Positions 47,250 to 56,348 of a stretch of DNA of 64,000 nucleotides are shown one piece after another. Position numbers and translations under genes: made by a program. Positions within the stretch are counted from its first letter, which is position 1; every line of letters starts with the position of its first letter. The stretch covers positions 2,976,001 to 3,040,000 of the forward strand of contig NZ_CP040272.1 in NCBI RefSeq assembly GCF_013393905.1, given 5' to 3'. The stretch comes from Nostoc sp. C052. GTDB lineage: Bacteria; Cyanobacteriota; Cyanobacteriia; Cyanobacteriales; Nostocaceae. The notes beneath the pieces are model-generated. The model worked only from the letters and a program-made list of their open reading frames with translations, was not told the origin of the DNA and did no database searches.

Positions 47250-48549
47250 CTGACAGGTGTAGGTTTTTTACGTGGGTATGAGTATTCACTGCTGAAAGGG
47301 AGAGAATGAAACTAGAAACTAGGGATGTATTCTCAAAATGCTGAACAACAAACATCTCAAACAGTGGTCATGCATAGTTTCCGAGCGGATGCCTAACTTG
47401 TCAATACCACAGGCCATAGGTTTGGCAACATGGAGCTTTGGTATGGTAATGACAAAATCAAGTAGTCTAACCCAGGTATCTGAGTTCATTGGAGCAGTGA
47501 ATAATGAAAAACCAAACACAGTCAGGCAAAGACTAAAAGAATGGTATCAGGAGGAAAAAGCCAAAAAAGGGGATAAACGGAGAACACTGGATGTGAGCAG
47601 ATGCTTTGCATCATTGTTGTTGTGGGTGATTAGTTTACTGCCACAAAATATTCAGCAAATAGCACTGGCAATGGATGCTACGAGTATTGGTGATAAATTT
47701 ATAGTGCTATCCATTAATATTTTACTGGCAGGATGTGGAATTCCAGTAGCATGGTGTATTGTCAATGCCACTGAACCAGGAAGTTGGAAACCACATTGGC
47801 AAAAATTAATCACAGACCTCAAAGATACGATTCCACCAGACCAGAAGGTAATTGTCGCTGCTGACCGGGGATTGTATGCCGATTAGCTCTATTCTCTGAT
47901 AGTTGCTGCTTGGCATCCTTTTTTACGTATTAACCACCAAGGAACTTATCGTTTACCACATCAGAATCAATGGCAACCATTGGCTGATATTGTTGCCAGT
48001 CCAGGATTATTCTGGTCGGGTCAAATAGTCTGCTTCAAAACTAACCCCCTGGAATGCACGTTGTTAGCTCGTTGGGATTTTGGTTATCAAGACCCTTGGT
48101 TGATTTTGACTGACCTAGAACCTATGTCTGCTGACGCTATTTGGTATGGTTTACGCCCCTCCACTGAATGTGTTTATCGTGATCTTAAATCTGATGGTTG
48201 GCAGTGGCACAATACTCGTCTGCTTGACCCACAACGTGCTGAACGCTTGTGGTTAGCCATCGCTGTCTCTACTCTCTGGATGGTCATGCTTGGTGGAGAA
48301 GCGGAAAACCAATTTCCTCCCTCCCACATTGATCAGTTTCCCCAGCGACACGTTGCTAAATCCAAACCCATCGATCTCAAATCACCACGTCGGCTTTCTT
48401 GTTTTTTTCTGGGTTTTATCACCCTCATTGCTGATTTACTCAAGGGTTTGTCCATTCATCTTCATCGTTGGAGTTCTTTTCCTCCTACTCCTGTCGATAG
48501 CTTTTATTACTCCAACTCCTCCTAGTTGTAAAAAACCTACACCTGTCAG
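47250..48549. mobile_element. IS4-like insertion sequence (1300 bp)
   Basis: Perfect inverted ends of 22 bp: CTGACAGGTGTAGG... at 47250 and its complement ...CCTACACCTGTCAG ending at 48549. Single transposase gene inside, interrupted by a stop codon. Flanks show no clear target duplication. Confidence 0.85.
47338..48525 (+). pseudogene. IS4-type transposase with in-frame TAG
   Basis: Frame 47338-47886 (PNLSIPQAIGLATWSF; IALAMDATSIGDKF; VIVAADRGLYAD) stops at TAG 47884-47886, but the same frame continues as LYSLIVAAWHPFLRIN...LRPSTECVYRDLKSDGWQWH...RWSSFPPTP to 48525. The two halves are parts of one protein of about 395 residues. A single G-to-A change in a TGG (Trp) codon would explain the stop. 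Element probably inactive without suppression. Confidence 0.85.
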
Positions 48550-49052
48550 ACCTTCCCCCTTACCCTTTTCCCCGCCAAGTCACGAAAGCGAACTACTAGA
48601 CCCACAACTCGTTTTTATTCGTTCCCTCGGAGAGATTGATTGTTCCGTTAGATGTAGCCAATTCGACTACTGGATTCCCTGGACTCTTACCGCTATCCAA
48701 GTCCAAAATGCGGCGGGAATTGATTGATTCTCCAGTGTGGTCAGGGGATTTTGAGTTGTGCCCTGCCTCTCTTTAAGTCGCTTTTATAGGCTCGGTTTCA
48801 TCGTAGGAACTCCCTATTAGCGCCAGTGTCAACCCGCAACGGTCGTCTGATTGCGCCCAGTTAAGAGCTTCACCCTCCAGAAACCGAGTCTGGTCAGTGT
48901 GGGCAGATAAGGAGTCAATTCTGAGTCTGAATGGCAAGACTTGCACTTGCATCTGACCGAGAGTTCAACCCTTTAGTGACAGTAATCTGCTGTCGGGCTG
49001 GTTTAGTTATGTACGGACTGATTACCGTGATTCACTAAACAACGAATCGCAC
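48550..49052 (-). other. Non-coding block, possibly the 5' part of a group II intron
   Basis: No plausible gene. Read on the minus strand from 49052, it begins GTGCGATTCG and has several GC-rich paired segments (GATTC/GAATC; GACAGCAG/CTGTC; GAGGGTGAAGCTCTTAACTG). GTGCG is the usual 5' boundary of bacterial group II introns, and domain I is highly folded. The block ends against the IS4-like element; no domain V (GAGCCGTAT-type) and no reverse transcriptase are present. This is a tentative reading. It may instead be another structured remnant. Confidence 0.3.
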
Positions 49053-49762
49053 GACTTGAAAGAGTCATTTACTATTTGTCCTCCTTGTCTCAATACTTTT
49101 CGGATAAACCCAACAATCTCTCTTTTGATCTGGGGAAAGGTTAAAGGGGAAGGGGTAAGGGTTTGAATTTACCTTTACCCTTTCCCCTTTCTCCCAAAAC
49201 CCGAAAAGTATTGCTCCTTGTCTCCCTTGTCCCTCTTTCATACAAGGCTGTGAAACTTGTTTCATCGGGACTGCCTTTCTTCGGTAATAAGCTGCTAGCT
49301 TAGGCATTGTCCGTCGTAGACATCGCCAATTTTCTGAAAGCTATTCTAAACTCACAGGATCTTCTTATTTATGCGATCGCTAAAGTTGTTATTAGTTAAA
49401 TCAAGGCGATAATTACTGAGGTAAATAACAATTTTTACACATAAATTTTAATCGCATTTTCGGCTGGTTATAGCTAACTACTCTAAAAAACCTTTAGTTT
49501 TTAAGTCATTTAGCACAGATGCCATAAACGTATTTATGAAGTTTTAGATGCAATATTTATTACTACTTAATTATAAAGTAGTGCAAATTACCCATGACCA
49601 CTGAGATTAAGATTTGCTAACGTAGTCTTAACATATTGAAAAATTTGCTGAGAAAGCTGAGAAAGTAGCAACCAACACTAATTTTTTAGTGGTGGATCTT
49701 TCTTATCTGTAGATGTAGCGTTTTAGTGTGTTAAGAATATATATTTTTGTTCAGAGGGAGTT
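49053..49762. repeat. Intergenic region with a long low-complexity inverted repeat
   Basis: 710 bp without a gene. At about 49132-49195 GGGGAAAGGTTAAAGGGGAA faces its complement-like string TTACCCTTTCCCCTTTCTCC, a long imperfect hairpin. The REP-like piece GTCCGTCGTAGACATCGCC is at 49309. The last 100 bp presumably contain the PHP gene's promoter. Confidence 0.65.
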
Positions 49763-50449
49763 ATGGCTGTAAATTTGGCCCGGACTACTGCTTCGGCAGA
49801 ACTTTTGAAGCAAGTATTCCATAACATTGATGCACATAGTTGTCCAAAGTTATTTAACTTTCACATGCACACTGTCTACTCGGATGGCAGGTTGCAGCCG
49901 AGTGCATTGATGGAGCAGGCGATCGCTATTGGGCTGAAAGGGTTAGCTATCACTGACCATCATGGTACTATGGGCTATCAAGCATCACTTGCTTGGTTAG
50001 AAGATTGGAAGTGGAGTAATCCTGGTGCTAGCACTCCTTACTTGTGGAGTGGTGTGGAAATCAATGCCAATCTTTTGGATATAGAAGTTCACATTTTGGC
50101 TTATGCTTTTGGAACAGAACACCCTAGTATGAAACCCTATCTGCAAAGAAGGCCGACTACAGGGCAAGAATATCAGGCAAGTAACGTAATTGCCGCGATT
50201 CACGAAGCTGGGGGATTGGCAGTTTTGGCTCATCCAGCTCGTTATAAGCGATCGCATTTCGATTTAATTCCTGCTGCTGCCCAAAAGGGTATCGATGGCG
50301 TGGAAACTTTCTACGCCTACAATAACCCTAACCCTTGGAAACCCAGCGTTGTGGAATCAGAACAAGTGCAAAAGTTGGCTGATGAATACTTTCTTTTCAA
50401 TACCTGTGGTACTGATACCCACGGTTTGAGCCTGTTACAACGCTTGTAA
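49763..50449 (+). CDS. PHP-domain metal-dependent phosphoesterase
   Basis: 228 residues. PHP motifs: FNFHMHTVYSDGRLQPSALM (motif I), LAITDHHGTMGYQ (motif II), EINANLLDIEVHILAYAF, GLAVLAHPARYKRS (His) and the C-terminal TCGTDTHG. These His/Asp residues bind two or three metal ions. Likely acts on a phosphoester such as a nucleotide or histidinol phosphate-like compound. GAGGGAGTT precedes the ATG. Terminator at 50473-50508. Confidence 0.93.
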   Translation: MAVNLARTTASAELLKQVFHNIDAHSCPKLFNFHMHTVYSDGRLQPSALMEQAIAIGLKGLAITDHHGTMGYQASLAWLEDWKWSNPGASTPYLWSGVEINANLLDIEVHILAYAFGTEHPSMKPYLQRRPTTGQEYQASNVIAAIHEAGGLAVLAHPARYKRSHFDLIPAAAQKGIDGVETFYAYNNPNPWKPSVVESEQVQKLADEYFLFNTCGTDTHGLSLLQRL

Positions 50450-50472
50450 AGATGAATCAATTTGTTTTTAAT

Positions 50473-50508
50473 ACCCCTGGTTCAAGTAGCCAGGAGGTTA
50501 TCTTTTTT
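50473..50508 (+). terminator. Terminator of the PHP gene
   Basis: CCCCTGG-TTCAAGTAG-CCAGGAGG stem with a small bulge, followed by TTATCTTTTTTT, 24 bp after the stop codon. Confidence 0.75.
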
Positions 50509-50521
50509 TGGATGTTCAATA

Positions 50522-50551
50522 GTCGAGCCTGATATTAACCCACATTTGGCA
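50522..50551. repeat. 30-bp direct repeat (copy 1)
   Basis: GTCGAGCCTGATATTAACCC and the next ten bases are exactly repeated at 54851-54880 in the same orientation. The copies flank a 4.3-kb segment holding a gene fragment, two IS remnants and a CPBP-like gene. Confidence 0.85.
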
Positions 50552-50583
50552 GGTTAACTTGAAAATAAGGGTATTTTCTCCAA

Positions 50584-50963
50584 CTAAATAAAGAAACTGC
50601 TCACTGCAATATTTCCCAGCGCGGGTAAAGTACCTGTTAATCCCGTTAAATTGACCAACACATCACTACTCGACTGAAAACCAGCAATACTATCGTTAAT
50701 TGCGAGATAAGTTCCGGCGAGCGCTCCACTTGTGACTTTGACTAAGACTGCACCATTCACCCCTAAAGTTTGATTTCCGGCTAAGGCTCCATTTGCATCG
50801 GTAAATACTTGATCGGCTAAATTTAGTAAGGTGGTGGCAGTGCTATCGGTAGCGCGGGAAAAACTGCTGGGTGCATTCACGGCTAGTCCCCCTTGATTCA
50901 CTAAATCAATTTTATCTGTGCCAATGGTGAAGTCGGTAATGCGATCGCCTACTGATACTAATA
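50584..50963 (-). pseudogene. C-terminal fragment of a bluetail/RTX-type surface protein
   Basis: The frame reads VGDRITDFTIGTDKIDLVNQ...SSFSRATDSTATTLLNLADQVF...GAVLVKVTSGALAGTYLAIND and ends at 50584. It is the repeat-end and C-terminal 'bluetail' region of hemolysin-type Ca-binding or Calx-beta proteins. The 5' side is cut by the IS5-like element at 50964, and across the element the frame does not continue as a recognisable RTX protein. No start codon is likely other than a downstream GTG (50901). Confidence 0.75.
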
Positions 50964-52119
50964 GACCTATCCTTAATATAAGCTTTGTGGGATAATCAAA
51001 AAATAATTAAGCAATACGTGTATTCAATAATGACAAGTCCTTTAGTAAGAATTGAATTACATCCGCAAGAAGCAAAGCGATTAATCGGTATTGATTATGA
51101 GCAATTTTTAGCATTAGTAAGTTTGGCAGAAAAACGCCATTTAGAAAAACGTGCAGAAATTGAAAGGAATAAAACTCGTATTATTGCTCCTGGTGGTGGA
51201 CGAAAACCGGAGATATCTTCAAAAGAAGGGATCTGCTTATGTCTAATTTATCTGCGACAAAAACCAATTTTTGAAATATTAGGTTTACTTTTTGATGTCT
51301 CCAAAACAAAAGCTAATGATGCATTTAATTATTGGGTAGAAATTTTAAGAGACATCTTACCAGCATCTCAAATAGAAGAAGTAGAAAGAGATAGTCAAAA
51401 ATATCAAGAGTTGCGTCGAATGCTTGGGGAATACGAATTAATTGTAGATAGCGCAGAGCAAGCTATCTTAATGACCTGTGGACTACCAAAAGCAGAAACA
51501 ATACATACTATTCTGGAAAGAAAAAGATGCCTACTCTAAAAAACCAGCTTGTTGTGCTACTGAATGGTGCAGATATCGTTGATGTATGTATTGGAAAATT
51601 AGGTAAAATAAGCGATATAAGTTTATTTCGAGAAACACGACATAAATTCAATGTTGAACAAAAGTTTATTGGTGACAAAGCTTATATTGGAGATAATGCA
51701 ATTACTACACCACATAAAAAACCAAAAAAATCAGAGATTTCACAACTACAAAAGGAACAGAATAAACAATTATTTTCACGGAGAATTGGTGTTGAACACA
51801 TGATATCTCGAGTAAAAATATTCCGAGTAGTGAGTGAGAAATTTCGTTTATCTCGTCATCGCTATAATCAGGTAATAATGGCAGTATGTGGACTTGTCAG
51901 ATTGCGACTTAATTGCTCAGGGTTTTTATCTGTTAATACTTGAGTTTATCTAGGAAAAATAAGTTTTTATTCTTTCTATCTTTCCGCTACTAACTGATAA
52001 TTTAGCTCGATAAATTCCCCCAAAGCCTTATTATTGCGTCCACCAAGCGAGTGCGATCGCACTCCGTTAAAATGGCTAAAACCATTGTATAGTAAGTATT
52101 TTGCATTTTCGGATAAGTC
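50964..52119. mobile_element. IS5-like element (copy 2)
   Basis: Ends GACCTATCC at 50964 and GGATAAGTC ending at 52119, 8 of 9 paired, each next to TA. Same end type (ATTTTCGGAYARGTC) and similar length as copy 1 at 4594-6921. It cuts the bluetail gene. Confidence 0.82.
51030..51943 (+). pseudogene. IS5-family transposase, multiply frameshifted
   Basis: The ATG at 51030 starts MTSPLVRIELHPQEAKRLIG; the helix-turn-helix is PIFEILGLLFDVSKTKAND and the first Asp LIVDSAEQAI. The frame then shifts to GLPKAETIHTILERKR (stop 51539) and must shift back into LKNQLVVLLNGADIVDV, continuing through FIGDKAYIGDN, RRIGVEHMISRVKIF to 51943. At least two indels lie in 51458-51520. Homologous to the copy-1 transposase throughout. 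Confidence 0.85.
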
Positions 52120-52466
52120 TATTTTTGTGACATAAGAGTGAGGGTTGACCTGCTGATGACTTTCTTTCGTTGTTTGCCCACCGAAATTTACTCAAATGAG
52201 TCCATTTTAAGAGCAATAACTCCGATGCAACAGAGCTAAAGCAAGAAAGTAACCTGATAAAATTTATTAGTTGTCAATTTCTACTGAGTTAACTAGCAGT
52301 AAAATACGCTCATAACGATGATTTTTTATTTAATCATTTAGTGAGCTTATTTGACAGTGGCTCTTGTAGGAAAGTTATCAATTTTTTGTTTCCTGTGATG
52401 GCAGCGTTAAAGGATTTCACTGATTTGCTCAGAGTGTTTTTATTCTCGTAAAATTGGTAGGTAAAT
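52120..52466. other. Intergenic region right of IS5-like copy 2
   Basis: 347 bp. The minus strand is open for about 25 codons (FGGQTTKESHQQVNPHSYV), continuing across the IS edge; I consider this chance. No gene, and the region is AT-rich upstream of the CPBP-like gene. Confidence 0.5.
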
Positions 52467-53516
52467 ATGCCTCTAGTTTATAATCAATATTTAAAACAAT
52501 TTATTTTTTATCCTACAGAAGTTTCATTATCTGACTACAACGCAGGGCATCAGAAACCAAAAGTAAATGAAAATCGTAACCCTTCTTTTTATAAAAGCCC
52601 CAATATACCAGACTTACTTCAAGTAGATAATGTAGCAGTCTATCAGTCATCTAAGCAGCGAATTGACTATCTTGCCGTTTTCTTAACAGTAAGTGGATGG
52701 ATAGGAATCCTGATTTATTTTTTTCATCATTTCATCAATTTTAGCTTAATTGGGTTAGGTTTTTATCTAGCAATCGAAGGATTTATATTCGGAGTTGTTA
52801 GTTGCTTTATTTATAACTATAAAGGTGATGTTCAAGATTTGCTGTGGGCTGATCTAGAAGGGAGAGGAATATTTATTCGAGAACTAAAAAGATTTTTTGA
52901 AAGACATTTCCCCAAACTTAAGTTCTTATTTCACGAAAAATATGACTATACGAAAATCAGTTTATCTTTTGATTTCAAGAAATTTAGCTTTCGCAGCAAA
53001 AAAAATCAAAGCCAAAGTATTTTTTACAAGTTAGCTTCTAGTCAGGAAGCTAAGTATAAATTTAAATATAAAGATCCCAGGTTTCAAGAATTATTGAATA
53101 AATCCCAAATTTTCGGAAAAAAGGCATCTTCTAAAGAAATGTGGCAAAGGTTAGGAATAATGTTTTTATTTAGTATTCCTTCTGAAGATGGTCTTTTTCT
53201 AGTTCCACCTTCTTTTTTGGGAATTAATATTCTAACTACAATAGTATTTTCGTTACTCTTTGGTTTTAGTCACTTTGGGAGATATTCTGCCATTAATTGT
53301 TTGCGAATAACGCTTTCTACAATCTTGATAATTCTATTTATTTTGCCAAAATACGGGTTGTTAACTTGTATCATTGGTCATGTATTATATGATTTATTTT
53401 TCTCAATACCTGATTTTCAAAGTATGGTACGTGAAACTAAACGTCAGAATTCAGTATTCAATAGCGCCTCTGGAGATACTACGAGGGAACTGAACAAATT
53501 GAAGCAGAATTACTAA
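52467..53516 (+). CDS. CPBP-like (CAAX protease-type) membrane protein, atypical
   Basis: 349 residues. Hydrophobic helices at about 72-115 (LAVFLTVSGWIGILIYFFHH and LIGLGFYLAIEGFIFGVVSC) and in the C-terminal third. The C-terminal part has FGFSHFGRY (motif FxxxH) and IIGHVLYDLFF (HxxxD), as in CPBP/Abi intramembrane proteases, but the usual EExxxR motif is not clear (SIPSEDGLFLVPPSF sits there). Activity is therefore doubtful. The middle 110 residues are polar and basic. Function unknown; CPBP proteins often handle peptides or bacteriocins. Confidence 0.65.
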   Translation: MPLVYNQYLKQFIFYPTEVSLSDYNAGHQKPKVNENRNPSFYKSPNIPDLLQVDNVAVYQSSKQRIDYLAVFLTVSGWIGILIYFFHHFINFSLIGLGFYLAIEGFIFGVVSCFIYNYKGDVQDLLWADLEGRGIFIRELKRFFERHFPKLKFLFHEKYDYTKISLSFDFKKFSFRSKKNQSQSIFYKLASSQEAKYKFKYKDPRFQELLNKSQIFGKKASSKEMWQRLGIMFLFSIPSEDGLFLVPPSFLGINILTTIVFSLLFGFSHFGRYSAINCLRITLSTILIILFILPKYGLLTCIIGHVLYDLFFSIPDFQSMVRETKRQNSVFNSASGDTTRELNKLKQNY

Positions 53517-53854
53517 GGGAATAGAGAACGGTTAACATAGAAAAAAGGTGGCTAAGTACATATTCTAGAGTTAGAGTTGTTTAATTCGCCTTAGGGAGCA
53601 ACGCGATTTGGTGAGGTTGAGCAAAAAAGGTGCGATGCCTGCGGCGGGCTACGCCTACGCTAAAAACCTATGTAACTGTACTTATAATGTTTATTACTTT
53701 AAAACAAATATTAATACCGTATTAACTTCTAGATGGTTTTAAGATAGAAAAAAAGGTAGGATTCCCTTTGGAGTAAAGGTTTTGATATCTGACATCAAAA
53801 CAAAAATAGGGAATGCTCACCATGAAAAATAATATATATTGGTAGGATTCAGGT
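53517..53854. repeat. Intergenic region with a REP-like palindrome
   Basis: GCGATGCCTGCGGCGGGCTA and the following CGCCTACGC (53632-53660) form the full REP-like palindrome. No gene seen. Confidence 0.7.
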
Positions 53855-54450
53855 CTAATATTGAGGAAGTAAAGAAGGGCGAGACAGAGAATTATCAGAA
53901 TCAGCAATTAGAGCCTGTACAAAAAAATCAATAACAGACCTACCTTGACGACGACAGGTTTGAACCACTGTCAACAAATTGACAGTATGTTGAAACCGCT
54001 CCATTGAACGGGAACCACCACTAACTTTACGTTTTGTCACAGCCAAACGCAGCGAACGTTCGGCCTGATTATTATCCGGGGGAACTTCAGGATGTTCCAG
54101 GAAATACCACCATTGATGAGCTTTATCGCGCAAAGAGCGTAAAAGTTGACCTGCGGTAGCTCCGGCTAAGTCAATCCATTGAGCAATTAAGGAATGCAAC
54201 TTGGATTTGAATTCATTGACCCAATCGTTGTAACTGGCGCAGTCAAGAGTCTGAAACCATCGAGCATAATTCTTAAAAGCTTCATCAATTAAGTCAACAA
54301 AAGTTTCGCCGATAGCTTGGTTGTGAAGACCAGGAAGTTGAATTAATTTTTTGAAGTGACGGCGTAGATGAGCCAAACATTTCTGTTGGGCAAAAACTGG
54401 ATAGCCATTGTACACACTAAAATCGTCGCTGCTGATTACCCCGGTATAAT
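53855..54450 (-). pseudogene. IS66-family transposase remnant (C-terminal)
   Basis: The minus frame reads YTGVISSDDFSVYNGYPVFAQQK, CLAHLRRHFKKLIQLPG, PEVPPDNNQAERSLRLAVTKRK and ends VIDFFVQALIADSD, the normal IS66 C-terminus. The N-terminal two thirds (including the first catalytic Asp) are missing. Upstream of 54450 the frame is open for another 40 codons, but the sequence is not IS66-like. Dead fragment. Confidence 0.85.
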
Positions 54451-54883
54451 TAGTTGAGTATTTTTTGTTTGGAAATCTTTTAGCGTAATGGTCACGCCAT
54501 GTCAGATAGTACCATTTTTTTTCAAAAATATCACCAAGCCATCTATTTTTCCAGATGTAAAAATAATTGATGTAATAATTAACAGAACAAATTTGTCTTA
54601 TCTAAATAGCGCTTTTTTATAAATCTGATGAGAGAAAAATAAGATACTGACTTTGAATCTTTTTCAGAGCCTAGCTTAATCGGCAGAGCTAAAAAATTAT
54701 TGTTGGGAACCAAGTCAAAAAACTTAAGTTGAGTTGAGGAACATAGACCCAAAGAGGCTTACCGCAGGGTAACTCAACATTTCCAGGGCTTTGTTGGGTT
54801 GCGCTTTGCTTCACCCAACCTACAATTTTTCTAAAATCTAAAATCGCTAGGTCGAGCCTGATATTAACCCACATTTGGCACAG
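54451..54883. other. Intergenic region; second copy of the 30-bp repeat
   Basis: 433 bp, mostly AT-rich, no gene. GGTTGCGCTTTGCTTCACCCAACC at 54796-54822 region is an imperfect palindrome. The direct repeat copy 2 occupies 54851-54880, immediately before the cobI stop codon. Confidence 0.6.
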
Positions 54884-55594
54884 CTATAGTCGATTCTTAG
54901 TGGGGATCACAATCATTGAGAAATACGGTACTTCGGCTGGATCAACTTCATCCAGGGGAATGATGCGTTGCTGTGATGTTGATGCTCGTTCAATATATCT
55001 CGCCCGTGATGCTAGCCCTAATTTATGCAGGATATCTCGTACTTTAGTAAAGTGACGACCTAGTTTCATAATCGCGGCGGCATCAGTCATTAATAGATGT
55101 GTAGTTAGTTCTTCTGCTGGCAATGGGGCAGGTAAGACTGTGAGGATATCAGTGTAATAGGTGAAGGGTACACCCAAAGCTACTGGACAAGCCATCAGTG
55201 AGGAAACTCCGGGGACAACTTCTGTTTCATATTGGTCACATAATCGTGTGAACAGGTACATGAAGGAACCATAGAAAAATGGATCGCCCTCGCACAGTAC
55301 TACAACATCTCGACCGGCTGCTAAATGGTCGGCGATTGGTTGAATTTCTTGGTCATAAATAGATTTTGCCTTTTCTGGCTCCAAGGCGCGGGGGAGATGA
55401 AATAGCACCTCGATTTGATTGCCAGGAAGATACTGCGCTACGATCGCTCTAGCGATACTTTGTTTATCTGTGGCTGATTGATAAGCTACCACGGGAGCCG
55501 CACGTAATAGCCGCAGCGCTTTCAGAGTCAATAGTTCTGGATCGCCTGGGCCGACACCAATTCCATAAAGACGACCTTTGGGTTTCATATTCAT
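54884..55594 (-). CDS. cobI: Precorrin-2 C20-methyltransferase
   Basis: 236 residues. GRLYGIGVGPGDPELLTLKALR opens the tetrapyrrole-methylase fold, and VVLCEGDPFFYGSFMYLF, EVVPGVSSLMACPVALG and TDAAAIMKLGRHF are typical CobI blocks. SAM-dependent methylation of precorrin-2 at C20. The start ATG overlaps the cobH stop by four bases (ATGA), so translation is coupled. Second Met is two codons later. Cytoplasmic. Confidence 0.95.
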   Translation of the reverse strand: MNMKPKGRLYGIGVGPGDPELLTLKALRLLRAAPVVAYQSATDKQSIARAIVAQYLPGNQIEVLFHLPRALEPEKAKSIYDQEIQPIADHLAAGRDVVVLCEGDPFFYGSFMYLFTRLCDQYETEVVPGVSSLMACPVALGVPFTYYTDILTVLPAPLPAEELTTHLLMTDAAAIMKLGRHFTKVRDILHKLGLASRARYIERASTSQQRIIPLDEVDPAEVPYFSMIVIPTKNRL

Positions 55595-56217
55595 TCTTCC
55601 TCCGTTGCCAGGGCGTTTACTGCTGCTGCCGCGATCGCACTTCCACCGCGCCGACCGTGTAAGGTTAAAAATGGTACATTCCTGCTGTCTGCTGCCAATG
55701 CTGCTTTCGATTCGGCTGCACCGACAAACCCCACTGGAAAGCCCAAGATAATCGCAGGTTTGGGCATTCCTTCATCGAGCATTTCTAACAGTCGGAATAG
55801 GGCTGTGGGGGCATTGCCAATTGCGATTACCGATCCTTCGAGGTGCGATCGCCATAATTCTAAAGCTGCCGCCGACCTTGTAGTACCCATACTCTGGGCA
55901 AGTTCTGCCACTTCTGGCTCGTTGAGGGTACAGATAACTTGATTATTTGCAGACAACCGCCGTCTGGTAACGCCATCGGCAACCATCCGGCAATCGCAGA
56001 GAATTGGCGCTCCTGCTGCCAGTGCTGCCCTTGCGGATTGTACTGCTGTTGGTGAATATCCTAAGTCTGTGACAATATCCGTCATTCCACAGGCGTGAAT
56101 CAAGCGTACAGCAACTTTTGCTACATCTGCTGGCAATACATCTAGGTTCGCTTCTGACCGGATGATTGCAAAGGAATTGCGGTAAATTTCGTTGGCATCT
56201 CGGATATAGTCGGGCAT
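55591..56217 (-). CDS. cobH: Precorrin-8X methylmutase
   Basis: 208 residues. Signature strings: YIRDANEIYRNSFAIIRSEA, RLIHACGMTDIV, GAPILCDCRMVADGV, AIGNAPTALFRLLEMLDEG, ILGFPVGFVGAAESK, LTLHGRRGGSAIAAAAVNAL (the methylmutase His). Converts precorrin-8X to hydrogenobyrinic acid. Overlaps cobI by 4 bp; 131 bp downstream of cobG. Also named cbiC. Confidence 0.96.
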   Translation of the reverse strand: MPDYIRDANEIYRNSFAIIRSEANLDVLPADVAKVAVRLIHACGMTDIVTDLGYSPTAVQSARAALAAGAPILCDCRMVADGVTRRRLSANNQVICTLNEPEVAELAQSMGTTRSAAALELWRSHLEGSVIAIGNAPTALFRLLEMLDEGMPKPAIILGFPVGFVGAAESKAALAADSRNVPFLTLHGRRGGSAIAAAAVNALATEEE

Positions 56218-56348
56218 TCAATTTGGGATTTTAAATTTTGGATTGATTTGTTGGTTGATATAGATACTTTCTTTTTACTAGAAGAATATCTAATTTAATT
56301 AACCGCAGAGGCGCAGAGAAAACAGAGTAAGAGAGACGGAGGAATCAA

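Noticed and set aside
49065..49307. Minus-strand 80-codon frame
   Set aside because: It translates low-complexity repeat DNA (GGGGAAAGG strings) and has no protein-like features.
52000..52210. Minus-strand open frame across the IS5-like right border (…DLSENAKYLLYNG…)
   Set aside because: The DLSEN part comes from the IS end itself, and a similar reading occurs at the copy-1 end; judged a coincidence of the element's end sequence.
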